From Paraburkholderia sp. (lineage in GTDB: Bacteria > Pseudomonadota > Gammaproteobacteria > Burkholderiales > Burkholderiaceae): a DNA stretch of 64,000 nt. The notes beneath the pieces were generated by a model, which had not been told where the DNA came from, did not search any database, and was given only the letters and a program-made list of their open reading frames with translations. Shown here piece by piece: positions 10,666-20,881 of this stretch (positions within the stretch are counted from its first letter, which is position 1; every line of letters starts with the position of its first letter). The stretch is taken from NCBI RefSeq assembly GCF_004298475.1, contig NZ_SCRP01000016.1, positions 1 to 64,000 on the forward strand. Direction: 5' to 3'. The position numbers and the translations under genes are program-made.

Positions 10666-11100
10666 ATGGAATTGAATAACCTGAAGCCGGCAGAAGGCGC
10701 GAAGCACGCAAAGCGTCGCGTCGGTCGCGGCATCGGCTCCGGCCTCGGCAAGACCGCTGGCCGTGGTCACAAGGGTCAGAAATCGCGTTCGGGCGGTTTC
10801 CACAAGGTCGGCTTCGAAGGCGGTCAAATGCCGCTGCAGCGTCGTCTGCCGAAGCGTGGCTTCACCTCGCTCACGAAGGAATTCGTGGGTGAAGTGCGCC
10901 TCTCCGACCTGGAAACGCTGCCGGTCGGCGAAATCGATCTGTTGGCGCTGAAGCAGGCTGGCCTCGTGGGCGAACTGACCCGCAGCGCGAAGATCATCGC
11001 CACCGGCGAGATCAAGCGCAAGGTCGTCGTGAAGGGTCTGGGTGCGACGAAGGGCGCGCGTGCTGCGATCGAAGCAGCGGGCGGCTCTTTTGCCGAGTGA
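10666..11100 (+). CDS. rplO: 50S ribosomal protein L15
   Basis: Late-assembly 50S protein of 144 residues, starting [18 protein letters not shown]. An in-frame TTG two codons upstream is ignored because CAGGAG at 10655-10659 is well spaced for 10666. The glycine-rich basic N-terminal region ([20 protein letters not shown]) is typical. It precedes secY by 59 bp. Confidence 0.97.
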   Translation: MELNNLKPAEGAKHAKRRVGRGIGSGLGKTAGRGHKGQKSRSGGFHKVGFEGGQMPLQRRLPKRGFTSLTKEFVGEVRLSDLETLPVGEIDLLALKQAGLVGELTRSAKIIATGEIKRKVVVKGLGATKGARAAIEAAGGSFAE

Positions 11101-11159
11101 TTGTGAGTGGTGCGTGCGGGCTTGCCCGCCGTCCCTAGCATCTGCATCGGAGAAGCTAC

Positions 11160-12506
11160 TTGGCTAACAGCCCGAGTCTCGCAAAAACCGGTCGCAGCGC
11201 ACCGAAGTTCGGCGACCTGCGTCGGCGTGCAGTGTTCCTGCTGCTGGCGCTGGTCGTTTATCGCATCGGCGCGCATATTCCGGTTCCGGGCATCGACCCG
11301 GAGCAGCTGGCGAAGCTCTTCCAGAGCCAGTCGGGCGGCATCCTTGGCATGTTCAACATGTTCTCGGGTGGCGCACTGCAGCGGTTCACGATTTTCGCGC
11401 TGGGTGTGATGCCGTATATCTCGGCGTCGATCATCCTGCAGCTGATGGCGATCGTCTCGCCGCAGCTGGAAGCGCTGAAGAAGGAAGGGCAGGCTGGACA
11501 ACGCAAGATCACGCAGTACACGCGGATCTTCACGGTGGTACTGGCGACGTTCCAGGCATTCGGTATCGCGATTGCACTGGAAAACCAGCCGGGACTCGTG
11601 ATCGATCCGGGCATGGTGTTCCGCCTGACGACGGTCGTGACGCTTGTGACGGGCACGATGTTCCTGATGTGGCTCGGTGAGCAGATCACGGAACGCGGCC
11701 TTGGCAACGGCATCTCGATCATCATCTTCGGCGGCATCGCAGCGGGCTTCCCGAATGCGGTGAGCGGGCTGTTCTCGCTGGTCCAGACCGGTTCGATGGG
11801 ACCGTTCTCCGCGATCCTGGTCGTCGTGCTGATTGCTGCAGTGACTTACCTGGTGGTGTTCATCGAACGCGGCCAGCGCAAGATCCTCGTGAACTATGCG
11901 AAGCGTCAGGTCGGCAACAAGATTTACGGCGGGCAGTCGTCCCACCTGCCGCTGAAGTTGAACATGTCGGGCGTGATTCCGCCGATCTTCGCATCGTCGA
12001 TCATCCTGTTCCCGGCAACCATCCTGAACTGGTTCAGTTCGGGGTCGCGATCCGGCTGGTTCGCAGACACGCTGCACAACGTGGCCGAAGCTCTCAAGCC
12101 CGGCCAACCCGTGTACGTGTTGCTGTACGCGTTGGCGATCGTGTTCTTCTGCTTCTTCTACACCGCACTGGTGTTCAACAGCAGGGAAACGGCCGACAAC
12201 CTGAAGAAGAGCGGCGCGTTCGTGCCGGGCATCCGCCCTGGCGACCAGACGGCACGCTATATCGACCGCATCCTCACGCGTCTGACGCTGGCCGGTGCGC
12301 TCTATATCGTGTTCGTGTGTCTGCTGCCGGAATTTCTGGTGCTGCGCTGGAATGTGCCGTTTTATTTTGGTGGAACGTCGCTGCTGATCATTGTCGTCGT
12401 CACAATGGACTTCATGGCGCAGGTGCAGTCGTACGTGATGTCGCAACAATATGAATCGCTGCTCAAGAAGGCAAACTTCAAGGGCGGTGGTGTCCCGATG
12501 CGTTGA
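11160..12506 (+). CDS. secY: Preprotein translocase subunit SecY
   Basis: Channel of the Sec translocon in the inner membrane, partner of SecE, SecG and SecA. It has 448 residues and about ten transmembrane segments; the first begins near residue 25 ([23 protein letters not shown]). The conserved cytoplasmic loops [13 protein letters not shown] and the plug region [13 protein letters not shown] are present. It starts with TTG at 11160 ([13 protein letters not shown]), supported by GGAGAAG 7 nt upstream and by the usual start in the family. The rare start codon may limit its expression relative to the ribosomal genes. Confidence 0.97.
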   Translation: MANSPSLAKTGRSAPKFGDLRRRAVFLLLALVVYRIGAHIPVPGIDPEQLAKLFQSQSGGILGMFNMFSGGALQRFTIFALGVMPYISASIILQLMAIVSPQLEALKKEGQAGQRKITQYTRIFTVVLATFQAFGIAIALENQPGLVIDPGMVFRLTTVVTLVTGTMFLMWLGEQITERGLGNGISIIIFGGIAAGFPNAVSGLFSLVQTGSMGPFSAILVVVLIAAVTYLVVFIERGQRKILVNYAKRQVGNKIYGGQSSHLPLKLNMSGVIPPIFASSIILFPATILNWFSSGSRSGWFADTLHNVAEALKPGQPVYVLLYALAIVFFCFFYTALVFNSRETADNLKKSGAFVPGIRPGDQTARYIDRILTRLTLAGALYIVFVCLLPEFLVLRWNVPFYFGGTSLLIIVVVTMDFMAQVQSYVMSQQYESLLKKANFKGGGVPMR

Positions 12507-12514
12507 AAGGACCT

Positions 12515-12733
12515 ATGGCCAAAGACGATGTAATCCAGATGCAGGGCGAGGTTATCGAAAACCTCCCCAACGCGACCTTCCGGGTGAAGCTGGAGAACGG
12601 CCATGTCGTGCTGGGTCATATTTCCGGGAAGATGCGGATGCACTACATCCGCATTCTTCCGGGCGACAAGGTGACGGTTGAATTGACGCCTTACGATCTG
12701 TCGCGTGCGCGGATCGTGTTCCGGGCGAAGTGA
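12515..12733 (+). CDS. infA: Translation initiation factor IF-1
   Basis: OB-fold protein that occupies the 30S A site during initiation. It has 72 residues ([19 protein letters not shown]...). GAAAGGA precedes the ATG, 8 bp after the secY stop. Burkholderiaceae often carry a second infA elsewhere, which cannot be judged here. Confidence 0.97.
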   Translation: MAKDDVIQMQGEVIENLPNATFRVKLENGHVVLGHISGKMRMHYIRILPGDKVTVELTPYDLSRARIVFRAK

Positions 12734-12753
12734 TTTAGAAAAAGGGTAATATC

Positions 12754-12870
12754 ATGAAAGTGATGGCATCGGTAAAGCGCATTTGCCGCAACTGCAAAAT
12801 CATCAAGCGCAACGGCGTCGTTCGCGTGATCTGCAGCTCGGACCCGCGCCACAAGCAGCGTCAAGGCTGA
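12754..12870 (+). CDS. rpmJ: 50S ribosomal protein L36
   Basis: A 38-residue protein, the smallest of the ribosome, which binds 23S rRNA near the L7/L12 stalk base. Reading from ATG 12754 gives [20 protein letters not shown] and then a basic C-terminus ending in Gly before TGA. The zinc-ribbon ligands C11, C14, C27 and H33 are all present, so this is the zinc-binding (C+) form. It stands between infA and rpsM as in other proteobacteria. Confidence 0.96.
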   Translation: MKVMASVKRICRNCKIIKRNGVVRVICSSDPRHKQRQG

Positions 12871-12905
12871 TCAGCGCGCTTGCGCTTTTTGTTTGAGGAA
12901 AAACA

Positions 12906-13271
12906 ATGGCTCGTATCGCAGGGGTTAACATCCCGAACCACCAGCACACCGAAATCGGCCTGACCGCAATTTTCGGTATCGGCCGCACGCGTTCGCGCAA
13001 CATCTGCGTGTCCGCTGGTGTGCCGTTTGACAAGAAGGTCAAGGACCTGAACGACGCGGATCTGGAAAAGCTGCGTGAGGAAGTGGGCAAGTTTGTCGTC
13101 GAAGGCGATCTGCGCCGTGAAGTGACGATGAACATCAAGCGCCTGATGGACCTCGGCTGCTACCGCGGCGTGCGCCATCGCAAGGGCCTGCCCCTGCGTG
13201 GCCAGCGTACGCGTACCAATGCGCGCACGCGCAAGGGTCCGCGCCGCGCAGCACAGTCGCTGAAGAAGTAA
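12906..13271 (+). CDS. rpsM: 30S ribosomal protein S13
   Basis: Head protein contacting the P-site tRNA and L5. It has 121 residues, starting [18 protein letters not shown], with the helix-two-turn-helix region and the basic C-terminal tail ([17 protein letters not shown]). It is the first gene of the alpha block, with GAGGAAAAA just upstream. Confidence 0.98.
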   Translation: MARIAGVNIPNHQHTEIGLTAIFGIGRTRSRNICVSAGVPFDKKVKDLNDADLEKLREEVGKFVVEGDLRREVTMNIKRLMDLGCYRGVRHRKGLPLRGQRTRTNARTRKGPRRAAQSLKK

Positions 13272-13299
13272 GCGGATCTGATAGTTACAGGAAAACGTA

Positions 13300-13704
13300 A
13301 TGGCTAAGGCTTCGAACAACACCGCGGCGCAACGCGTTCGCAAGAAGGTTAAGAAGAACGTCGCCGAGGGCGTAGTTCACGTTCACGCGTCGTTCAACAA
13401 CACCATCATCACGATCACCGACCGTCAAGGCAACGCGCTTGCCTGGGCGACCTCGGGCGGTCAGGGCTTCAAGGGTTCGCGCAAGTCGACCCCGTTCGCA
13501 GCTCAGGTCGCAGCCGAATCGGCTGGCCGCGTGGCGATGGAATACGGCGTGAAGAACCTCGAAGTGCGTATCAAGGGCCCCGGCCCGGGCCGCGAATCGG
13601 CGGTGCGCGCGCTGCATGGTCTTGGCATCAAGATCACCGCGATCTCCGACGTGACGCCGGTTCCGCACAACGGCTGCCGTCCGCCGAAGCGCCGCCGCAT
13701 CTAA
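13300..13704 (+). CDS. rpsK: 30S ribosomal protein S11
   Basis: Platform protein near the mRNA exit and E site. It has 134 residues, with the signatures [19 protein letters not shown] and, at the C-terminus, [16 protein letters not shown]. It is followed by a 162-bp gap with RNA structure before rpsD. Confidence 0.98.
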   Translation: MAKASNNTAAQRVRKKVKKNVAEGVVHVHASFNNTIITITDRQGNALAWATSGGQGFKGSRKSTPFAAQVAAESAGRVAMEYGVKNLEVRIKGPGPGRESAVRALHGLGIKITAISDVTPVPHNGCRPPKRRRI

Positions 13705-13866
13705 GGCGTCGCTTTTGCCTTGCGCCTGTGACGCCGGCAACGGCGCCCCAGGCTCTCGGCGTTATTGAATTGACTAAGCCCACCGTTCGGTTCAAAGAAC
13801 CGGACTAGCGCGAAGGCAGGGTTTTCCCACCGGCTCTCGCGTGATCAATTATCGAAGGAAAGTAAC
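13705..13866 (+). promoter_or_regulatory. Structured leader between rpsK and rpsD
   Basis: No gene is supported here. The stretch contains CGGTTC-aaa-GAACCG around 13786-13802 and further GC-rich complementary segments flanking it. Its place directly ahead of rpsD fits an autoregulatory target of S4, the alpha-operon repressor in E. coli. That role is inferred from position only. Confidence 0.35.
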
Positions 13867-14490
<624 letters not shown>

Positions 14491-14498
14491 TCGGATTG

Positions 14499-14553
14499 AC
14501 AGCCGGGGTTGCCTCTTTGCTTCACGCGAGAGGTGTCCTCGGCTGTTCATTTT
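14499..14553 (+). terminator. Hairpin between rpsD and rpoA
   Basis: ACAGCCGGGG at 14499-14508 can pair with CCTCGGCTGT at 14537-14546 (one mismatch), with an inner GCCTCT/AGAGGT pairing, followed by TCATTTT. It looks like a weak terminator or attenuator that could set the ratio of S4 to RNA polymerase alpha subunit. Confidence 0.4.
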
Positions 14554-14615
14554 CAGGTTGTTGCCATCTCAGCCTTATCGGTGTAACGAGCCGAGGGTAT
14601 TGAAAAGGAAAACCT

Positions 14616-15593
14616 ATGCAAACCAGTTTGTTGAAACCCAAGATCATCGCTGTGGAATCGCTCGGCGAGAACCACGCGAAAGTGGTCATGGAGCCGTTCG
14701 AACGCGGTTATGGCCACACCTTGGGTAACGCGCTCCGGCGCGTGCTGCTGTCGTCGATGGTGGGCTACGCGCCGACCGAAGTGACGATCGCAGGCGTCGT
14801 GCACGAATACTCGACGCTCGACGGTGTGCAAGAGGATGTGGTCAACCTGCTGTTGAACCTGAAGGGCGTGGTGTTCAAGCTGCATAACCGTGACGAAGTG
14901 ACGGTTACGCTGCGCAAGGAATCCGAAGGCGTCGTGACGGCGGGCGACATCGAACTGTCGCACGACTGCGAAGTCATCAACCCGGATCACGTGATCGCGC
15001 GTCTGACGAAGGGCGGCAAGCTCGACGTCCAGATCAAGGTCGAAAAGGGCCGTGGCTATGTCCCGGGCAACGTGCGCCGTTATGGCGACGAGTCGGCCAA
15101 GATCATCGGCCGCATCGTGCTCGACGCATCGTTCTCGCCGGTTCGCCGCGTGAGCTACGCCGTGGAAAGCGCGCGTGTCGAGCAGCGTACCGACCTCGAC
15201 AAGCTCGTGATGAACATCGAAACCAACGGCGTGATCTCGCCTGAGGAAGCGATCCGCCAGTCGGCGCGCATCCTCGTCGATCAGCTGTCGGTGTTCGCTG
15301 CCCTGGAAGGCACCGAAACGGCGGCGGAAGCACCGTCGCGCGCACCGCAGATCGACCCGATCCTGCTGCGTCCGGTGGACGATCTCGAACTCACGGTTCG
15401 CTCGGCGAACTGCCTGAAGGCCGAGAACATCTACTACATCGGCGACCTGATCCAGCGCACCGAAAACGAGCTGCTCAAGACCCCGAATCTGGGTCGCAAG
15501 TCGCTCAACGAGATCAAGGAAGTGCTCGCTTCGCGCGGTCTCACGCTCGGCATGAAGCTCGAAAACTGGCCGCCGGCTGGTCTGGACAAGTAA
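14616..15593 (+). CDS. rpoA: DNA-directed RNA polymerase subunit alpha
   Basis: Alpha subunit that dimerises to nucleate RNA polymerase assembly and contacts activators and UP elements through its C-terminal domain. It has 325 residues. The N-terminal domain (residues 1-230) holds the dimer motif [21 protein letters not shown] linker near residue 240 leads to the C-terminal HhH domain with [21 protein letters not shown] and [30 protein letters not shown] precedes the ATG. Confidence 0.98.
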   Translation: MQTSLLKPKIIAVESLGENHAKVVMEPFERGYGHTLGNALRRVLLSSMVGYAPTEVTIAGVVHEYSTLDGVQEDVVNLLLNLKGVVFKLHNRDEVTVTLRKESEGVVTAGDIELSHDCEVINPDHVIARLTKGGKLDVQIKVEKGRGYVPGNVRRYGDESAKIIGRIVLDASFSPVRRVSYAVESARVEQRTDLDKLVMNIETNGVISPEEAIRQSARILVDQLSVFAALEGTETAAEAPSRAPQIDPILLRPVDDLELTVRSANCLKAENIYYIGDLIQRTENELLKTPNLGRKSLNEIKEVLASRGLTLGMKLENWPPAGLDK

Positions 15594-15606
15594 GCAATGT
15601 GGCACG

Positions 15607-15646
15607 GACGCGGATTTTCCTTTAGAATCCGCGTCTTGCCTTTTTC
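15607..15646 (+). terminator. Terminator-like hairpin between rpoA and rplQ
   Basis: A perfect 10-bp stem (GACGCGGATT at 15607-15616, AATCCGCGTC at 15626-15635, 9-nt loop) is followed by TTGCCTTTTTC. It is a plausible partial terminator that would lower rplQ expression relative to rpoA. Confidence 0.55.
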
Positions 15647-15722
15647 ACGTACCGGCCCGTGCCTCACTTGATGTTGAGGCGATAGAAGAGCTGGGCAAAA
15701 ACTCTGTTTCAAGGAAACTGAA

Positions 15723-16118
15723 ATGCGTCACCGTCATGGTCTGCGGAAACTGAACCGCACGAGCAGCCACCGTCTGGCAATGCTCCGTAACATGTCCAAC
15801 TCGCTGATCGAGCACGAAGTCATCAAGACGACGCTGCCGAAGGCGAAGGAACTCCGTAAAGTTGTCGAGCCCCTCATCACGCTCGGCAAGAAGCCGTCGC
15901 TCGCAAACCGCCGTCTGGCATTCAACCGTCTGCGCGATCGTGACTCGGTCGCGAAGCTGTTCGACGTGCTCGGTCCGCATTTCGCGAACCGTCCGGGCGG
16001 CTACCTGCGCATCCTGAAGTTCGGCTTCCGCGTCGGCGATAACGCACCGATGGCGCTCGTCGAGCTGCTCGACCGTCCGGAAATCGCAGAAGACGAGAAC
16101 GTGCAAGAAGCGGAATAA
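15723..16118 (+). CDS. rplQ: 50S ribosomal protein L17
   Basis: 50S protein at the exit tunnel region. It has 131 residues, starting [20 protein letters not shown], with the [14 protein letters not shown] segment. It is the last gene of the alpha block and ends before a strong terminator. Confidence 0.98.
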   Translation: MRHRHGLRKLNRTSSHRLAMLRNMSNSLIEHEVIKTTLPKAKELRKVVEPLITLGKKPSLANRRLAFNRLRDRDSVAKLFDVLGPHFANRPGGYLRILKFGFRVGDNAPMALVELLDRPEIAEDENVQEAE

Positions 16119-16147
16119 GCTTCCTGCAGCGTTCGAGCCGTATGCAG

Positions 16148-16180
16148 AAAAAGCCAGGCAACGCCTGGCTTTTTTGTTTT
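16148..16180 (+). terminator. Rho-independent terminator of the ribosomal cluster
   Basis: AAGCCAGGC-aac-GCCTGGCTT followed by TTTTTGTTTT; flanking A/T tracts extend the stem. It lies 30 bp after rplQ and closes the S10-spc-alpha region. Confidence 0.9.
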
Positions 16181-16244
16181 GGCCGCGGAATAAGGGCGCG
16201 CAGCGGCTGTTTGCCGATCAATTGCCGGCTGTTCGCCAAGTATT

Positions 16245-16277
16245 TGCCCCCCGCGTGCCCCCCGCGTGCCCCCCGCG
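16245..16277 (+). repeat. Three perfect 11-bp tandem repeats
   Basis: The unit TGCCCCCCGCG occurs three times without mismatch in the 249-bp rplQ-cutA gap. The rest of the gap after the terminator shows no gene. No function is evident. Confidence 0.85.
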
Positions 16278-16367
16278 AGCGCGACTTGTCGCACCGGCCA
16301 CTAACGGAACGGGTGTGGCCCCGGTGGTACGATAACGATCTGTTTATGCCTCGCGCTGGAATTTGCC

Positions 16368-16700
16368 GTGACTCTCGATGTGACCCTGATGCTGACGACG
16401 GTGCCTGACGCCGCGACCGCCGACCGGCTGGCCGCGCAGGCGCTCGCTCAGCGTCTGGCGGCATGCGTTACGCGTCTCGGCGCAGTTCAATCGCAGTATC
16501 ACTGGCAGGGCAAAGTCGAGTCCGCCGACGAAATCCAGTTGCTCTTCAAGACGAGCGTCGCTCGCGCGGCCGACCTCGAAGAGTTCATCCAGGCACAGCA
16601 CCCGTACGACACGCCCGAAATCCTTTCGTGGCAGGTCACGGCGTCGAACGCTTACGGGCAGTGGATCAATGCCGAAACTCAGCGTCCCATTCATGTTTAA
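16368..16700 (+). CDS. cutA: Divalent-cation tolerance protein CutA
   Basis: Small trimeric protein of the CutA1 family, linked to copper and divalent-ion tolerance, with an unclear biochemical role. It has 110 residues. Family signatures are TTVPDAATADRLAAQALAQRLAACV near the N-terminus and YDTPEILSWQVTASNAYGQWI near the C-terminus. A GTG start at 16368 is chosen because it gives the normal length; a second GTG at 16380 is possible. Its end overlaps dsbD by 32 bp, as the cutA-dsbD pair does in other proteobacteria. Confidence 0.93.
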   Translation: MTLDVTLMLTTVPDAATADRLAAQALAQRLAACVTRLGAVQSQYHWQGKVESADEIQLLFKTSVARAADLEEFIQAQHPYDTPEILSWQVTASNAYGQWINAETQRPIHV

Positions 16701-18612
16701 CCGCTTCGAAAGGCGCCTGCGCGCCGGGATCTCCTTCCTCGTCGCGCTGCTCTCGCTCCTCGCGTTTGCACCGCTCGCCCATGCTGGCGGCGATCTGCTC
16801 GAGCCCGACCAGGCGTTCGGTTTCAGCGCCTCCGAGCAGCCTGGCGGAGTCGACGTTCATTTCAAAGTCGCCGATGGCTACTACCTGTATCGCGAGCACT
16901 TCGTGTTCGCGACGCGCGGGGGCACGGCTACGCTCGGCCCGGCCGAAATGCCGGCGGGCCACATCAAGTTTGACCCGACCTTTCAAAAGAACCTGGAAAT
17001 CTATCGGGGCCAACTGACGATCCGCGTGCCGGTGAAGGACGCGAGTGGGCCGTTCGATCTCGCGGTGACTTCACAAGGCTGCGCCGACGCAGGCATCTGC
17101 TATCCGCCCGCCGTGCATGTCGTCCACGTGAGCGGCGCGGCGCTGCAACCGGCTGGAGCCGAGACGGCGGCCAATGCGGCGCAGTCCGCCACGGACTCGC
17201 CGGCTGCGGAAGGTAATGCAGCAGACAACGCGCAGAGCAACGATGAACCGTGGTACGTGCGCGCGACCAGCGCCGATTACGCGCAGTCGCTGCTTCAGGG
17301 CGGCGGCTTCTTCGCCGTGGTGGGCCTGTATTTCCTCGCCGGGATGGTGATGAGCCTCCTGCCGTGTTCGTATCCGATGATCCCGATCCTTTCAGCGATC
17401 ATCGTCGGCGAAGGGGCGCGCGTGACGCGCGCACGCGGCTTCGCGCTCTCGTTCACCTACGTGCTCGGCATGGCGCTTGTTTATACGGTGCTGGGCATTG
17501 CCGCGGCGATGGTCGGTCAGGCGCTAGGCGCGTGGCTGCAAAACCCGTGGGTGCTCGGCGCGTTCGCCGTGCTGCTTACCGGTTTCGCACTCACGCTGAT
17601 CGCGGGTTACGACATCGCCTTGCCGCAGCGCTGGCAGGACGGCGCATCGCGCGCCTCGCAGGGGCGCTCGGGCGGCAAGTTCGCCGCCGTCGCCGCGATG
17701 GGCGCGCTCTCCGCACTCGTCGTGGGCGCGTGCATGACCGCGCCGCTCTTCGCCGTGCTCGCGTTCATCGCCCATACGGGCAACGCCGTGCTTGGCGGCG
17801 CCGCACTTTTCGCCATGGGCATCGGCCTTGGCGTGCCGCTCATGATCATCGGCTTCGGCGCGGGCACGCTGCTGCCGCGCGCGGGCGGCTGGATGGACGG
17901 CGTGAAGGTGTTCTTCGGCGTCGTGCTGCTTGCGGCTGCACTGTGGATCGTGTGGCCGGTGCTCGGCGCAACGACGAAGATGCTGCTCGCTGCACTCTGG
18001 CTGCTGCTTGCCGCCGCGGCGCTCGGGCTGTTCACGCCGAATGCCGGAAGCGCGACCGTCTGGCGCCGTCTCGGACGCGGCGTCGGCGCTGCGTTCGCGA
18101 TCTGGGCGGCGACGTTGCTGGTCGGCCTCGCGGCCGGTTCGACCGATCCGCTGCGCCCGCTCGGCGTGCTCGCCATGCGCGTGGGTGGCGCGAGCGCCAC
18201 GGCGTCCACGACGCCAGACGCACCGGATGCAAACACGCTGCCGTTCGCCAGTGTGGCTTCGCCTGCACAGCTCGATGCCGCGCTCGGGACGGCGGGCAAG
18301 CCGTCGATGCTCGATTTCTACGCCGACTGGTGCGTGAGCTGCAAGGAGTTGGAGAAGTTCACGTTCAGCGACCCGCGCGTCGCGGCGCGTCTGAAGCAAC
18401 TCGGCCTGATGCGCGCAGACGTGACGGCGAACAATAAGGACGATCAGGCGCTGCTCAAGCGCTTTGGCCTGTTCGGGCCGCCGGGCATCATCTTCTTCGA
18501 TGCGAAGGGGCACGAAGTGTTGCGCGTCGTGGGTTACGAGCCTGCGGACCGTTTCCTCGCTCGACTGGATCAGGTGGCCGCGCGGGTGACGCCGCCCGTG
18601 CCGCAGTCGTAA
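16669..18612 (+). CDS. dsbD: Thiol:disulfide interchange protein DsbD
   Basis: Carries electrons from cytoplasmic thioredoxin across the inner membrane to periplasmic DsbC, DsbG and cytochrome c maturation factors. It has 647 residues. An N-terminal signal peptide ends near AHAGG. The periplasmic alpha domain has its two cysteines in GCADAGICYPPAV. About eight transmembrane segments follow, with cysteines in LLPCSYPMIPILSAI and GACMTAPLFAVLA. The C-terminal thioredoxin domain has DWCVSCKELEKFTF. ATG 16669 overlaps cutA; ATG 16693 (MFNRFERRLRAG) is an equally good start for the signal peptide. Confidence 0.95.
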   Translation: MPKLSVPFMFNRFERRLRAGISFLVALLSLLAFAPLAHAGGDLLEPDQAFGFSASEQPGGVDVHFKVADGYYLYREHFVFATRGGTATLGPAEMPAGHIKFDPTFQKNLEIYRGQLTIRVPVKDASGPFDLAVTSQGCADAGICYPPAVHVVHVSGAALQPAGAETAANAAQSATDSPAAEGNAADNAQSNDEPWYVRATSADYAQSLLQGGGFFAVVGLYFLAGMVMSLLPCSYPMIPILSAIIVGEGARVTRARGFALSFTYVLGMALVYTVLGIAAAMVGQALGAWLQNPWVLGAFAVLLTGFALTLIAGYDIALPQRWQDGASRASQGRSGGKFAAVAAMGALSALVVGACMTAPLFAVLAFIAHTGNAVLGGAALFAMGIGLGVPLMIIGFGAGTLLPRAGGWMDGVKVFFGVVLLAAALWIVWPVLGATTKMLLAALWLLLAAAALGLFTPNAGSATVWRRLGRGVGAAFAIWAATLLVGLAAGSTDPLRPLGVLAMRVGGASATASTTPDAPDANTLPFASVASPAQLDAALGTAGKPSMLDFYADWCVSCKELEKFTFSDPRVAARLKQLGLMRADVTANNKDDQALLKRFGLFGPPGIIFFDAKGHEVLRVVGYEPADRFLARLDQVAARVTPPVPQS

Positions 18613-18647
18613 AAGTGCGCAGCGCGCGGGTACAAAAACGCGGATAC

Positions 18648-18680
18648 AAAAATGGCACGTCGAATCGACGTGCCATTTTT
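18648..18680. terminator. Bidirectional terminator between dsbD and hemB
   Basis: A 16-bp near-perfect palindrome (AAAAATGGCACGTCGA and its complement around a single A) with A and T tracts at its two ends. It can terminate dsbD on the plus strand and hemB on the minus strand. Confidence 0.9.
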
Positions 18681-18730
18681 ACTTCGAAGCACCCAGCAGC
18701 GGCGCTCCGGCGAACCGTGCGCCGCGCGGC

Positions 18731-19780
<1,050 letters not shown>

Positions 19781-19788
19781 TCAGGACA

Positions 19789-19913
19789 ATGGTATATCAT
19801 ACCGTTCGAGCGAGGCGCCCTGCGCCGGACTCCCCGCTTCTCCTCCCTGAGCGGGTGCCTGTCGTTTTTCGATAAGGCTGTTTAGCCCGCCGGCATTAAC
19901 GGCGGGTTTTTTT
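19789..19913 (+). ncRNA. Candidate small RNA or 28-residue peptide gene with its own terminator
   Basis: Both flanking genes (hemB, engB) are on the minus strand, yet a strong plus-strand terminator is present: CCCGCCG at 19886-19892, CGGCGGG at 19900-19906, then seven Ts. Upstream are TG-g-TATATC (19790-19798), resembling an extended -10; a GGCGC-cct-GCGCC hairpin (19814-19826); and CCCGCT/AGCGGG (19833-19838, 19850-19855) whose loop is the C-rich TCTCCTCCCTG, complementary to Shine-Dalgarno sequences. Alternatively ATG 19789 opens a 28-codon frame ending at 19875, with AGGACA upstream. The two readings conflict at the start site. The rest of the 245-bp gap shows nothing else. Confidence 0.45.
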
Positions 19914-19974
19914 ATGTCCGCCTGAAACGGGCTGCGACACCCGCGACGCTTTCTGCTCGCATGCGACAACGCCT

Positions 19975-20646
19975 TTATTTCACGGGGCTTTCAGCGGCTT
20001 TGCCCGCGTCGCCCTGGTCGGCGGGCGGCACGAGCCAGTTTTCGATCAGCGTGTTCGCCTCTTCCAGACCTACGCGCTTGAGCGCCGAGAAAAGTTGTGC
20101 GCTCAGTTCGCCTTCGAAGCCCTGCTGACGGTATTCGTCGAACGCCTTTTTCGTCGCGCGCAGCGCGAGCACAGACTCTTGCCGAGTCAATTTGTCACAT
20201 TTCGTCAGCAGCGCGTGGATCGGCCTGCCCGTCGGCGCAAACCACTCGATCATGCGGCAGTCGAGGTCGGTCAGCGGACGGCGCGCGTCCATCATCAGGA
20301 TCAGGCCGCGCAACTGCGCGCGCGACTGCAAATACTGGGACAGCAGCGCTTCCCAGTGCGCCTTCGACGCCGCGGGCACTTCCGCATACCCGTAGCCGGG
20401 CAGGTCGACGACATAGCCCGCGGGAGCGTCGGCCGGGCCGACCGCGAAATAGTTGATGTGCTGGGTGCGCCCCGGCGTCTTCGACGCGAATGCGAGCCGC
20501 TTCTGATTGCACAGCAGGTTGATCGCCGTGGATTTGCCGGCGTTCGAGCGGCCGGCAAACGCAATTTCCGGCCGCGCCGTGGCGGGCAGGTCGCGCAGAT
20601 GGTTTACCGTCGTGAAAAAGCGGGCTTGGTGCAGCAGGAAGGCCAT
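19975..20646 (-). CDS. engB: Ribosome biogenesis GTPase EngB (YsxC/YihA)
   Basis: GTPase needed for late 50S assembly. It has 223 residues. G1 GRSNAGKST near residue 32, G2 region [13 protein letters not shown]3 [11 protein letters not shown] and G4 TKCDK are clear. The start [17 protein letters not shown] at 20646 matches family members; an upstream in-frame ATG at 20670 would add eight residues. Divergent from the cytochrome c4 gene, sharing the region with a symmetric -10 box. Confidence 0.95.
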   Translation of the reverse strand: MAFLLHQARFFTTVNHLRDLPATARPEIAFAGRSNAGKSTAINLLCNQKRLAFASKTPGRTQHINYFAVGPADAPAGYVVDLPGYGYAEVPAASKAHWEALLSQYLQSRAQLRGLILMMDARRPLTDLDCRMIEWFAPTGRPIHALLTKCDKLTRQESVLALRATKKAFDEYRQQGFEGELSAQLFSALKRVGLEEANTLIENWLVPPADQGDAGKAAESPVK

Positions 20647-20762
20647 CTGGAAAACCACAATATGAGACAACTTGGCGGCTTTGCCGCAGGCCCGGAGGCG
20701 GCCGGGAAGGAATTCTGGATATCGGGGGGAGGTCCGACTGGCGCGGTTGCGTCCACCGCGCT

Positions 20763-20772
20763 ATTGTACAAT
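20763..20772. promoter_or_regulatory. Palindromic -10 region between engB and the cytochrome c4 gene
   Basis: ATTGTACAAT is a perfect 10-bp palindrome that presents TACAAT on both strands (20767-20772 plus, 20768-20763 minus). On the plus strand GGTTGC lies 16 bp upstream as a possible -35; the minus-strand -35 is weak. It could drive both divergent genes. Confidence 0.5.
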
Positions 20773-20881
20773 GCGTCGATTTACTGAATACCTGTGAGAT
20801 CTGCGCGGACCTTCCGGGACAGTTCGGTCTTTGTCGTACTTTGCAGAACCTTCTTCCCACAAGACGAAACAAGGTGCACGA

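Noticed and set aside
10824..12449. A 541-codon minus-strand frame opposite secY and rplO
   Set aside because: Shadow of two well-recognised genes; composition is Arg/His/Gln/Asp-rich with no membrane or enzyme signature.
19789..19913. 6S RNA (ssrS)
   Set aside because: The candidate is about 100 nt rather than about 180 and lacks the long, bubble-interrupted rod expected of 6S RNA.
19781..19969. A 62-codon minus-strand frame between hemB and engB
   Set aside because: It crosses the plus-strand terminator and small RNA candidate, has no clear ribosome binding site and no similarity I recognise.
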